From Cymbidium sinense (Eukaryota > Streptophyta > Magnoliopsida > Asparagales > Orchidaceae): 64,000 bases of DNA. Positions 34,101 to 46,600 of this stretch are shown here, piece after piece. Positions within the stretch are counted from its first letter, which is position 1. The number at the start of each line of letters is the position of its first letter. The stretch spans positions 153,537,009-153,601,008 of the forward strand of contig CM038216.1 of NCBI GenBank assembly GCA_021442155.1, given 5' to 3'. A program made the position numbers and the translations under genes. Below the pieces are notes generated by a model. It searched no databases. It saw nothing but the letters and a program-made list of their open reading frames with translations, and was not told where the DNA came from.

Positions 34101-37100
34101 TGATATAGGAGTGCATAAGAATAGATTTAAGCAAGTGTCATGTCCTTTTCAAATGGACTATACACTTAGCAAATCCTATACAAACCTATATTAAGAAAAT
34201 AGAAGGAAAATCACATAACACATTTTATACTATTCACATGCAAATTTATACATACTTACAAATAACATACTTTTCATTTGTAATGTTTGATTTCTAAGTT
34301 TTGAAATAGTTTTGGATTTAGTAGTAATAATAGTCATTTATATTCTTACTTTAGCCAAAACATGCAATTTGACATAAAGAAAATATTTCATTTTAATTTA
34401 TTTTTCAAAAGCTATGAATGCATGATTTTCAAATGACATACACACTTAGCATGTTAGGAAAAAAAATAAAGTGATGTAAGCATGTAATTTCACTCACTCT
34501 AATTAATTTCAAAAGACAATCTTATAGAATAGGATTATTTAAAGTGAATCAAAGTTAGTTTAAGGAAATTTTAATTTGTGTTTTGAGTTTGATTTGAATT
34601 TAAGAAATGTTAAAAGAGTTAGCTGGTCCTAACCCATCTACTACATGCGTATATTGTTTTAGTTTAACTTTAGAATCATTAGATTGACTTTATATTTTTG
34701 TTTAGGTTAAGGTGTACATTAAGTCAATTGATTACCCCTTACCTATACCACTTTAGCATATTTAACCAAATAATTATGAGCCAATGTATGTCATAAAATC
34801 ACAATGAATTTAAATCAGCAATGCACCTAAGAAAGAAAATGACCTAATGCATTTGGCTCATATTTAATAATTAATTAAGCTAAAGGGTTTAATTTAAGTA
34901 CTTTCATAACCCTTCTCACACATATGGGTTAGATATGATTTCCTTAAGCTACTTAAGTTATTGAACACCTAAGCAATCTACCCAAGATGGAATTGATTAA
35001 GTTCAGATTGATTTGATTTTAAAATTTTGATTAATTAATCCATTTAATAAAGTGATTTAAACTATTTAATTAATTTGCACCTTAATTAAATTTTTATCCA
35101 AATAAAATAAACTTAGGGAAAAGATTTGGGAGAATCTAATCTCATTCCCAAGTCCATTCACTCTAAGATAATTAGCAAACTTAAAAATAATTTATCACTA
35201 TTTAATAGGTTAATTAAACATTTAATTAATTAAGAGAGTAATTATGAGTGAATCAAGTAATTCACCTAATTAAACTATTAATAACTTCCAAGAAAATTAG
35301 GGGAGGTAGAAGTCAATCCACTAAATATACCTAAAAGTTTAGAATTAATCAAAGAAATAATTATGAAATAATTAACATAATTATATTCCCAATAAAATCC
35401 AAATTATAGAAAATTTACTGTTCAAAATTAATTAAACTTAATTTTATATTATTCCCCTTTGAAATATCTTTAAAATGCATTTGAGTTTGTATTTTTTTAT
35501 TTTCTTACATTTAATTATGTATTTTTAAAGATTCTATAATTAAAACTTAATTAAATCCCTAATTATATAGTTAATCATGCCATGGACCGCGATGTCAGCT
35601 TTCCATGTGGCGTGACGGGATTCGCTATTTAAGTAATCAAATCAAGTGTCACGTCAGTCGGTGACGCTACGTAGTTTCTCTTTGGACCATCCGAATTAAA
35701 CTCATGGATCAGAGGGGATTAAAATGCGGGATCTAATCGGATCAATCATGATCATCCATCCAAAACATGCAAGATGGATGGTCCATGATTCGTCTCTAAG
35801 CTCGCCTGCAGGAGAGGGCAACTGTCCATCCCTTAGGGCTTGATCCAAGCTCAATTAAGCTTGGATTGAGCTAAGATTGATCACACACCAAATAAGAGCA
35901 AGAACAAGAAGATCTAATGGCCAATTTGCAATGGGATAAAACTTTCTTTCACAAAGGACCAAGGAATCCTACACCTAAGCTTGATTTTGATCCATAAATT
36001 GTCGGAGGCTATCACTGGCACTCCCAACCATCGTGGTGGCTTCGTCTAGTGGATATGAAGTCCTGTTGAAGGTTTCAAGCTTTGGGATGAAGTGGATTGC
36101 TCAATTGACCAAACTCCTCATCCTAGGCTTGCAGCTTTGGTCTACTCCCCCTCTCGTGCCTTGGAAGCTTGGAAGAAGCTTCAGATTAATTCAATTGGGT
36201 CCTCTGAGGGTGCTTGCAAGAGAAATTGGATTGAAGTTGGGTATTGGGTGAGTTAGAAAATTCCTTGAGCTCCCCTATTTTCGGCTTGAAGAAACCAAGA
36301 ATAGAGAAATCCCAATGAGCTGCGGAAGCTTGGAGGAACTTGTAGAAGCTTGCTCTAAGTTCACTAAGCTCAATCGAGTGTGGATGAATGCAATTCAAGT
36401 GAAATTAGGGAGAGTATATCTCCCATAGAAGGATTGGACGGTCGAGCATGGCTTTGCCATTTTGATCAAATTGATCCTATGGAGTGAGTTAGTTAGGATG
36501 TTTTTAGTGGAATGTGATTCAGTTTTGGGTTTGAAGTGGAGTGGTGAAGCTCCCATGTGCTAAATGAGGTGAAGGAGTGATTCTCATGTGCTCATTTAGA
36601 GTGGGGTGGTCGATTTTGGCCTTGGGTTGGGTTTGGATGAACCCATTGGGTCATCACCACACCACTTGTCCACTTTGTCCACTAAGAGGGTGCCAAGTGA
36701 CAATGAAAAGGATATGACCAAATTTCAAGTGGAATTGGCCATATGTTACACCTTGACCTACGGGTAAAATGGTCATTTGGCTTTGATTTTACTTTGGGCA
36801 AATTTAGAATAGTTTAAAATTAGGTTGGCCCAAATTTCAAAGAATTTGGAGTTGATTTGATATCATTTGGCTCATGTTGACCCATTTAGGTCAAAATAGA
36901 TCAAATTGGGTCAAGTTGACCAATTGGTTGAATTGGGTCAAACCAAGGGTTGGGTCAAGTTAATATAATTATTTGAAATGTGTTGGCATCATTGGTTTGG
37001 TTCAATTTTAGTTTATATTTGGTTTTGGTTCATTTGATTTCATTTAGGTCAAATGGGTCAAGTTGACCAATTTGACCCATTTGACCTAATTGGGCTAGGT

Positions 37101-38753
37101 TGTGGGTTGGTTTAGGTTTGGTTGGTTATTTGAAATGTGTTGCAAGCTTTGGTTTCAATCAATTTTGATTTGAGTTGATTTTGGCTCAATTTAACCTTTT
37201 AAGTCAAGTTGGGTGCATGGTCAATTGGGCAAGGATAGGTCTAGTTGGCCAATTGAGGCTTTGGTCAATTTAAACAAGTGGTTTAAAATAAATTTGACCC
37301 ATTGGTTGCAATCAATTTAGCATAGATCAAGATTTAACACATTTTGACTTTTCAGGTCAAGTTGGGTCAACTTGGGTCGAGTGGCCAATTGGGCTAGGTT
37401 AAGCTGAAATGATAACTTGGTCAAGTTCAAACAATGACCATGAATTGATTTTGATCAATGGTTTCAATCAATTTAACCTATGGTGAATTTTAGCTAGTTT
37501 AGATTTCATTTTGGTTAAGTGTTGACTTGGTCAACCCTTAGGATTTGCTTGGTTTGACCAAATTTGAGTGATTGATCATCTCATGATGATTGTTGCTTAC
37601 AATGTGAGGCTTAGGTGAGCTTAGTTCAATCCAATTTGGGTATGATTAGAATTTGGCTCAAAAGGGGTATTTTAGGTCACTTTAGGTCAAGTGAGCCTAA
37701 GTGGGTCAATTGACTTGATCAAGGCTTGATTCAAGTTTGGTTGAACTCACATATGGACTTATGATTGAAAATAGATCCATTTGCAAGTGATTTGAGTCAA
37801 ATGAGTTTTGATTAATTTGACAATTTCAAGTTCAAAGGGGATGAGTTTGACTTGAGTTTGATTTTTTGAATTTAGTTTTGATTTGATGATTGAAGTTTAT
37901 GTTTATATTTGGATTCATGATTGAAGAATTGATTGAAAAATCAAGGGTTTGAACTGATTTGAGATTAATTTGGCTAAGTTCAAGAATTTGACTTGAAAGA
38001 CTTAGGTTGAATTTTGGTTGAATTTGAGTTTGATTTTTTTTTTTAAATTTAGTTTTGGTTTGATGATTGAAGTTTGTGTTTATATTTGGTTTTATGATTG
38101 AAGGATTGATTGAATCATGAAGAAAAATCAAGGGTTTGGCTTGATTTGAGTTTAGTTTGGCTAAGTTCAAGAATTTTACTTGAAAGGCTTATATTGAATT
38201 TTCATTTAATTTGGGTTTGATTTTTGAATTGATTTTGGGTATTTGAATTTATATTTTATTTATATTTGTGAATATAAATAAGAATATAAATGAGTTATGA
38301 GAAAATATTTTGAATTTAATTTGATTTGAATTTGATTTAAGCTAAGTCCATAAGATGGAATCAAAGTGACTTAGGAAGGATTTTTAGGATTTGGAATTCA
38401 ATCATGTGTTTCAATCATTTATAATTGATTTGAATTTGAAGTTGAATTGGATTTGAAAAAAATCAATTAAGTTGGAATTAATTTGAGTTTGGAGTTGGTT
38501 TGAATTTGGAGTTTTGAAATTTGACTTGAAGTAAGGACGTGAGGATTTGGTTCAAGCTATAGGGTAGGCAAATTTTTCTAACACTCCTAAAGCATTACCT
38601 ATTCCTATGACTAACTCTTATAAGTCTCTAGGGTTAGGTTGAATGTTCACCTAATCACTAGAAGTGTCTTAAGACTAAGGAAACTCTTAGTGTCTAAGAG
38701 AAGTCCATGTCTAAGATGGAAAGGTTGAGCTCATTCTAAAAATGAGGTCAATA
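31124..38753 (-). repeat. E2 5' LTR, about 7.6 kb
   Basis: On the minus strand it starts TATTGACCTCATTTTTAGAA at 38753 (compare E3's TGTTGACCACATTTTTGG) and ends CACCACC at 31124, next to the primer site. It is colinear with the E1 LTR at 40607-47959 and, more distantly, with E3's LTRs. Sections from the start: a GGGTCAA/TTGACC-rich stretch (36750-38500), a more complex GC-richer block (35580-36500), AT-rich middle (33200-35570), and a complex end (31124-33200). At 7.6 kb it is longer than most described plant LTRs. ORFs such as 36033-36251 show no protein signature. Confidence 0.85.
32724..32777. repeat. TTTCTTC heptamer microsatellite
   Basis: A pyrimidine tract of about seven TTTCTTC units with one CTCC variant, inside the E2 LTR. 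It is absent from the matching place in the E1 LTR (near 42160), so it expanded after the two copies diverged or was lost in E1. Confidence 0.85.
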
Positions 38754-38930
38754 AGGAAACTTAGAATCATTATAGGTCAAACTGAAAAAGTGGCTTCTTT
38801 CCCGCCACCTCCTCTCTAATGATGGTCATGAGGGCTGGAATCTCTACATTGCTAGAAAGAGAACCATATCAGAACTTCACTTGAATGTTGTTGACTTGAA
38901 TTGTTAACTTGATTTGATTGTTAAATTGAA
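38754..38930 (-). pseudogene. Start of E1 coding region, cut by the E2 LTR
   Basis: On the minus strand, just after the E1 5' UTR array, a short stretch near 38850-38775 reads VEIPALMTIIREEVAGKK in one frame and ends abruptly at E2's LTR start (38753). It looks like the beginning of a Gag or 5' ORF, but it is too short to prove. No purine run precedes the LTR, so this does not look like the normal 3' end of an element. Confidence 0.45.
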
Positions 38931-39718
38931 ACTCTCATTTAACAAATTTAGGTATGCTAAATGGGGTTCAAATATTAGATAGATTTTGATTTTTTTTTGG
39001 AGGAGACTTTGAATTTGATTTAAATTTAGAACCCATTCAACAAATTTGGGTATGTTGAATAGGTTCAAATGTTTTCAGAGGCTCTAAATTGATGCTTCCA
39101 TTAACTCATGTTTGAATTTGATTTTATGTTTGGGACCCTTAACAAATTTAAGTATGTTAAATGCAGTAAATTGACTTTGTTTTTTGGATTTGAATTGTTG
39201 TGTTTGATTTGTTTGTTTTGATTTGAAAGTGGGGTTCTTACTTAACAAATTTATGTATGCTAAGTAAAGCCCAAATGTGTTTGATATGTTATTTTGATTT
39301 AGAAATTGAGGCCCTTAACAAATTTAGGTATGTTAAGTAGGGTTCAAATGTGTTTGATGTGATTGTTTTGTTTTGATTTGAAAGAGAAAAACTTTTATTT
39401 AAAAAATGTGGGTATGTTAAATAAAGTGCAATTTGATTTGAATTTTGGAAAATGGGTCTCTCATTTGACAAATTTGAATTTGTCAATGGAGTTCAAATGT
39501 GTTTTGATTTTTTTTATGATTTTTAAAAAAGGGGATTCTACTTAATAAATGTTGGTATGCTAAGTAGAGTCCAATTTATTTTGATTTTTGAAAGAAGGAA
39601 CTCTCATTTGACAAATTTGGGTATGTCAAATAGAGTCCAAGTGTGTTTTGACTTTTATGATTTTGAAAAAGGGAACTCTACTTAGCAAATGTGGGCATGC
39701 TAAATAGAGTCCAATTTG

Positions 39719-39758
<40 letters not shown>

Positions 39759-40350
39759 GAAAAAGAGAATTCTCATTTGACAAATTTGGATATGTCAAAT
39801 AGAGTTCAAATGTGTTTTGATTTTATTTTATTTAATTTTTTGTGCTTTTTTTTTTTTTGAAAAGGGGAGTTCCACTTAACAAATTTAAGTATGTTAAATA
39901 GAATTTAATTATATTTATTGATTTTCAAAAATAAGATTTTTGTATGTGATATTGCTTTTAAAAATGGAAACTCCAACTTAGCACATGTGGAATGTGCTAA
40001 ATGGAATTTCAATTTTACGTCATGCTTTCATTTGAAAATAGGATCTTCATCCAACAAACCTAATTATGTTGAAATAGAGATAGCTATTTTCAAAATTGTG
40101 CTTTAAAAAAAGAGATTTAAAATTATTTGGTTTTGATTTTGAAAAGAACCTCCATATAATAATTATAGATAATTGTTAAATATGATTTGGTTATCTTTAA
40201 ATCTTTTTTTAATTTTATGCAAATCTTTTGTTATGTGACTTCTAATTAATTTGAGAAGTACTTTTGAAATAATATTTTTTTTTGGCAAAGGATTTCTTAT
40301 GGGATGAACCTTGCCTCGAGGATGGTAAAGAGATTCTAAAAATTTTTAGT
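38931..40350 (-). repeat. E1 5' UTR tandem repeats, about 70-100-bp spacing
   Basis: The AACAAATTTGGGTATGTTAA type phrase recurs near 38951, 39048, 39150, 39255, 39327, 39410, 39552, 39620, 39693, 39790 and 39888. It is the same repeat as in E2 at 29300-30620, but more diverged and with an alternative version (TTGACAAATTTGGGTATGTC). Confidence 0.85.
39724..39758. repeat. ATT trinucleotide microsatellite
   Basis: About eleven uninterrupted ATT units inside the E1 5' UTR array. No equivalent expansion is seen in the E2 array. Confidence 0.9.
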
Positions 40351-40580
40351 CATCTCCTTTAGTTTAGTTAATTTATTTTTACTTTTTGGGGGAACCCAAT
40401 AGGAGTTTTAAGACCTACACGGAGTGAGGTGTTAAAATCTAAAGGATTTTGGCTAGCTTTGCTTAAGGATGAAATAAACTAAGTGCCAATGGAAATACAA
40501 ATAGTCTTGGGCTTATATAAAATAGTCCACTATCGATGCTTGGAGATAATAATGTCTACTAGAGATGGAGAGAGGAACCA

Positions 40581-40599
40581 TCTCCAACGGAATTGCCAG
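40581..40599 (-). other. Primer-binding site of E1
   Basis: The minus strand reads TGGCAATTCCGTTGGAGA, seven bases after the LTR end CACCACA. It is followed by a GGTTCCTCTCTCCATCT stretch also found after the E2 primer site. Differences from E4's site look like C-to-T or G-to-A decay. Confidence 0.8.
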
Positions 40600-40606
40600 A
40601 AACATC

Positions 40607-43600
40607 TGTGGTGTTTATTTTTGGATGTGGGATACCACCGGAGATCGTAGGGGTACTTGAAGTGATGGGTATGGCATTAAGGAATGATGCACTATCTCAA
40701 AATAGAAATCATCACCCTATGATGGACATAATCATCTAATAAGGACTCCTAAGGTATGATGGGTCATCAAATGTACTATAAATTTTTCCCCTACTCCCCT
40801 ACATTATATGGATGAATAAAGCAGGGTTTATACTAAACTAGCTTCAGTAGTATCCTATGAGGGTAAGCCCCCATAGTTAATTACTTCCTAAGGAGGTAAA
40901 TTTCTTAGGAATATTTTCAATTAAAGTAGACAATTAGGGTCTTCAAAGATTTCAAGGCTAGATTATCAATAAATTGGTTATGTTAAAAAATCAAGTGGGA
41001 AAGTTCAAATGGAGAGACTTATTTTGGAAGCCAAAGGAGATGAGTAGGGAATGCTCATGATGGAAGCCTAATGAGCATTCCAATCTATCATATGGTTGGG
41101 CTTTATAATTTTGAAAGAGAGGAGAATCATTTTATTAGAGTTAAAATTTTATTAGATTACTAAGACTTATAGTCCACCAACACAAGGTTAGAGAAATGCT
41201 TAAGAGGTGAGGATTTATGCTAGTAGCCCGAAGAAAATAATAACCTTAGATCCTAGATCTAGGGAACTTTAGCATAAGCCAAAGAACGGTTTAAGTCTAA
41301 GAGAAGATGGGTATATGATTTATCTTCACAATAGAGGATAAACCACTCGACTGCTGGGCTTATAACCACCTAAAGTGGCAGCCAACTAACTCCTCCTACG
41401 CTTTAAATCCATGTGGTCCGATCATATGAAACTGCAAGATAGTTGGGCTATTATTAATTTAGAAAGAGACTAAAGTCCTTAAACCTACTCCCTAAGAGAC
41501 TAGAGCATGAGTGGTATGAATAATGTCTTAATCTAATGAAAAACCTTTTCAAATTTTATTTAATTTTAACACTTCATTTTGATAAAGGCTTTAGAATTTT
41601 GATGCCTATATGCATGATAAAATAAGATTGTAGGCTAAATCAACAAGAAATAGGTGTTTTCCACCACAAGGGATACCCTCATAGGTCAAGCATTCCCCTA
41701 TCGTGCAAGGATGGAAATCTCCTATTTTCAAGAGCAAATAATATAATATGCATGGTGATAAACATTCAACCATTTAGCTAAGAGGTTGCTAAATCTTTTA
41801 ATTATCTTATTTAATGCCTAGGCTTTATGGTGAGGTTATGAATTATTTAAAACTTTAGTTATGAGTTATAGTTGGGTAGAAAATTTATTTTATCCTAAGA
41901 GCCTAATCATATTGAACATATTAAAGCATCAATCATAAAAATTATGAAATAAGTTGTTTATAATGCACAAATTAAACATAATATCAAACAATTTTATAAC
42001 TACCGCAAAAGAATAAGAGGCCAGTGAGATCGGGTACTGTTGTACAACCTGAAAAGAAAAAATGGGTAGCCGACCTCTACCATTATACAACTAAGAATAT
42101 GAAAGAATAATTACATTTTATAAATGAATAACTGCTATGAGGGATCTTCATGTCTTCATGTTTTCCTGTCTCCTTTATTTCTTCTTTTCCCTTTGATTTG
42201 GTGGACTTCAAGGCATCACATCGCACCCCAGGACAAAACCTTCTAGCCAATGCTCATCCTTATCCCTCACAACACTAATCCTAATTTCTAATACAAAATT
42301 ATATTAAAAATATGAAAAGTAAGTCTAACTACACCTGCAAAATAGAAGTTAAATAAGCACACATATAACCTACACAGCTAATTTGGACTTTAACACCCTA
42401 CACATGGGTAACCAAACCCACCTATCTTAATTTGGATTATGCTTAGGGGCTTAAGCAACCTACAAAGTGAGTTTTTATATTCATTTTTAAGCAGACCCTT
42501 AAGCACAATCCCCTACATAAAATATGATTAGGCTAATCACAGGCTACCATCTAATTTACGAAGCATATACTCTAACATCCAGTCTAAAATATCACATCAC
42601 AAAACAAAGCATACACCATCCGAAAATAGGACTAGAAGTGATGGCTTATCTCTAATGTGTGTGTTAAGGCTTGTGTAGTGTGTCTTACTAGGCATTAAGG
42701 TTATATTTTACTAAGTGTGAAAGCGATTTAATTTAACCATAAATGATGATTTCACTTCAAGTTGTTTAGTTTATTTGAGAATTTTAATTTGTGTTTTGTT
42801 TGATTTCATATGATTTACACTTAGCATCTAAGTGTTACAAAGAAAAGAAAGATGATTGCCCTCTTTCATCTCTACCTTAAGCCACTTTCTAAAGCATGTT
42901 AATTTGATTTAGTTCTCTTTAATTAATGGCTTATTAAATGACTTAATTAATCGTAAGTCTAGGTTCACCTTAAATGTTTCTATTCAATATGAAAGACATC
43001 TTGAGATTAACTTGATTGAGCTACTATCATATGACATATATCAAGTTATTCATTTCCATCACATGTAGCATGCATATGAATTAATTCTAATGTAATTATA
43101 CATGCAATATATTTCTTTTAGCGCACTCTCAATGAAAGATGCATGCATGTATTTTGTAAAAAATAAAATGAGATTTTCACTCATTAGCTAAATGTATATA
43201 CAAGTGTATAAAAATTTTAAGCAAGTATTTTGTCATTGTTAACTAGAAAATTGATGTAATCAAAGACCTCCTTGGGGCTACTTAAAGCCTCATATTCCCA
43301 AGGTATCCATACTAGATATACCTGCTATTCTTGAATACACATGAATATATAAATAACAACAAGAATGAAACATCATGCTAAAAATTGTATTTTATTTAAT
43401 TGAGTCATTTATGTATGTGAATTAAAGCTTTACCCAAAATCTAATGTAGTAATACATGTAAATAAAATTAAATAAGCATGTGTCATTTTAACCAGTGAAG
43501 TGAGGTAATAAAATGACCTCCTTAGAGCTACCTAAAGCCTCATTATTCTCGGGATATGTCGGACTATATACTTATTACATTTAAAGACATATAAATCTAC

Positions 43601-46600
43601 ATATGAATTAAAGAAAAAGTGGTTTTCATTCACACATTTAATTTATAAACATATGCAAGCTTATAAATATTTATAACTACTATCACTCTAAATATTGTAG
43701 TTGATTTATAAATTATTGAAAATAGATTTTTATTTAATAGTGATAATAGCCACATATATATTAAGTTAATCAACACATGCAAGCTTAACATAAAAGAAAA
43801 TCATTAGAATTTAATTAATTTTAAAAGACATGGATGAATGATTCAAGTGAGATACAACATCTAATATGATTGAAAAGGAATTACTAAATATAAACACATG
43901 ATTTCATTCAACTAAGTTAATTCCTAAGGACAATCATCTCAAATAAAACATTTAAAAAAAAACAAAGGCTTTTTTAATTATCATTTTAAATTTATGTTTT
44001 AATTTGATTTGAAGAAATGAAGGAAAGTTTGTTGATCTTAGCCCATTCCCATGTTTGTGAATTAACTTGGTTTAATAAAATGTAATTAAGTTAATTTTAT
44101 GGATTAATTAGGTTGTAGCATGCATTAAATCCATTAATTAACCCTTACCTATATTACCTTAATTTAATTAACCAAATAATTATGAGCCAACATGATATGC
44201 ATATGAATGAAAAATAAATTTACAATGATCTTAAAAAAAACAAAAAATAATAAAAATAATAAAAAAAAAAATTACAATGATCTTAAGAAATAAAATGGGC
44301 CTAATACAATTGGCTCATGATTAATAGATAATTAAGTTAAAGAACTTAATTAATTACTCTTATAATTCTCCCACACATGTGAATTAATTATAATTTCCTT
44401 AAGTTATTAAATACTTAAGGGTTTACCCAAGACTTCATTAATTGAGATTTTATGTGATTATAATTTCAATTTTTTTTAGTTAAGAAATTTGATTAATTAA
44501 TTAAACTTTAATTAATTTAATTAATAAAATAAACTTAAGAAAATAGATTAAGAAGGAGGCCCTAATCTTATCTCATGAGTTCATTCACAGTTAAGCAACA
44601 ATTAACCACTTAATTAATTTATTTATTACTATTCATGAGATTAATTAATTTAAAAGAGTAATTAGAGCTTAATTAGTTAATTCCCTAATTAATTAAGCAA
44701 TAATCCCAATAAAATTATGGGAGGCAAATATCATCTTATTGAATTAACACACAAAGTTTGAGATTAATTACTTAAGTAATTAAAAAGTAATTAAATTAAT
44801 TAATTTTTCAAGTAAACCTTAACTAAGCCCTATTTATTGTTCAAAATTAATTAAAATTATTTTTAATAAATTATGCTCTAAAATACCTTTAAAATTAGTA
44901 TTTATTTGCATTTTTATTCTTTTTTATGATTGTTTATAATTTTTGAAATTTCAGCTAATTTAAATGAATTTTCATGATTTTATAAAGTTTATTAATTTAT
45001 TCTACTAAAATAGATTATTTAAGCTTCAGAATACAATATCTCCCAAACTAGAAATCGTTTTAACTTAAAATTTTTATGATAGGTGTATTTTAACTTTAGT
45101 TTAAATCACTAAAAATTTCAAATCAATCTAATGTGTATTTTTAATTTAATTAATGAAGTTTGATTTTAACTAAAACTTAAATTAAACTCAGAATACTCAA
45201 TAAAAGTTAGGAATTTTGGATTTGTTGGATTCCTCTCAAAATAGCAAATCAACGAGCCCTTATTTGCAATTTTTGGTTAAATATTTTATTTTTTATGAAT
45301 TTTTTAAGTTTCATATGGTTTAATTAAATTTTTAAAAGCCGAAAATACCCTAATTTCTTAATTAACCCGTCAGCGATGGGGTATCTGATGCCATCGGATG
45401 ATTGGATGGTGCGAGACGGCAAAGAGCGAGGAAAGGCAAAAGCGTGTGTGGCGATCCTCGATCATGGTCGGACGGTCCAGATTGGTTCACGCAATTCAAT
45501 GGATGAAATTGAGCAGATCTGACATTTAATCATAGCCGTCCATCCCCATTGAAGCGAGATTAGATGATTACTGCTTCTTCTACTTCTAGTCATCGAAACC
45601 GATGGGCGAATAGTAAAACGAGAGGAAATAATGGCGAATGAAGAATCCGGGCTTGATTTCACGATTCTTGCCGAAAAACTATTTATGCATTAGGATTATG
45701 TGAAATGAAGAATGCAAGGATTTTCTAATGGAAATTTCTATGATCAAGTAAACATCATCACAAACAAAGATATCCTACGGCCGGCTAAAGAATCTGGATA
45801 TTACCTCACCAGAGATAGTTTCTGGTGGCTGTGTTGATCCAAGCACACTCCTGAATGCGAGATGAAGCCTTAGGATGAATCTAGACCCTTGCCTTCACAT
45901 GGAATATTGTATCCACCAATGGTCACCACCTCCATACCAGAATCCGCTCGATTTGGTGTTCTTCTATCCCAAAAGAAGTAGGGAATGTGTTTCTTGTTGT
46001 TTGGGGGGTGGCTACCAAGATGGATTAGTGGGTGTCCTATGGGTTCACCTCCCCATAGGGTGAGGTGAATTCACCTCTCCATGAGTCATGGTCAACCCAA
46101 CCACCTCTTGGGTCAAGTTGGGTAGTGTCCTTAGAGCCTAGGTGGACCAATGGGAGGGTGCCAAGTGGCAAAGAATGGAAATGACCACTTACATAAGTGA
46201 TTTGTCTTATGTGACACCCTTGACCCAAAGGTAGAATTTTCATTTGGCATTGGATTTGATTTGGGCAAATTTGATATGAGTCAAAAGTGAGTTTGGCAAA
46301 ATTTCATGTCATTTGGAGTTCATTAGGTTAGGTTTGGCTCAATTTGACTCATTTGGGTCAAATTGGGTCAAAATAGGTTAGGTTGACCAGTTGGTCAAAT
46401 TGGGTCGAACCAAGGGTTGGGTCAAGTTCATATGATCATTTGGGATGTGTTGGTGTCATTGGCTTGGTTTAATTTGGATTTGATTGGGTTTTAGGTTGGC
46501 TTGACCCTTTAGGTCAAGTTGGGTTCAATAGTCATTTTGGTCTAGTGAGTCAATCGAGCCCACTTGAGGCTTTGGTCAAGTTCAATAGTCAATTTGAAAT

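Noticed and set aside
36033..36398. ORFs on both strands in the GC-richer part of the E2 LTR
   Set aside because: Short, overlapping, without a domain and not kept in the E1 LTR.
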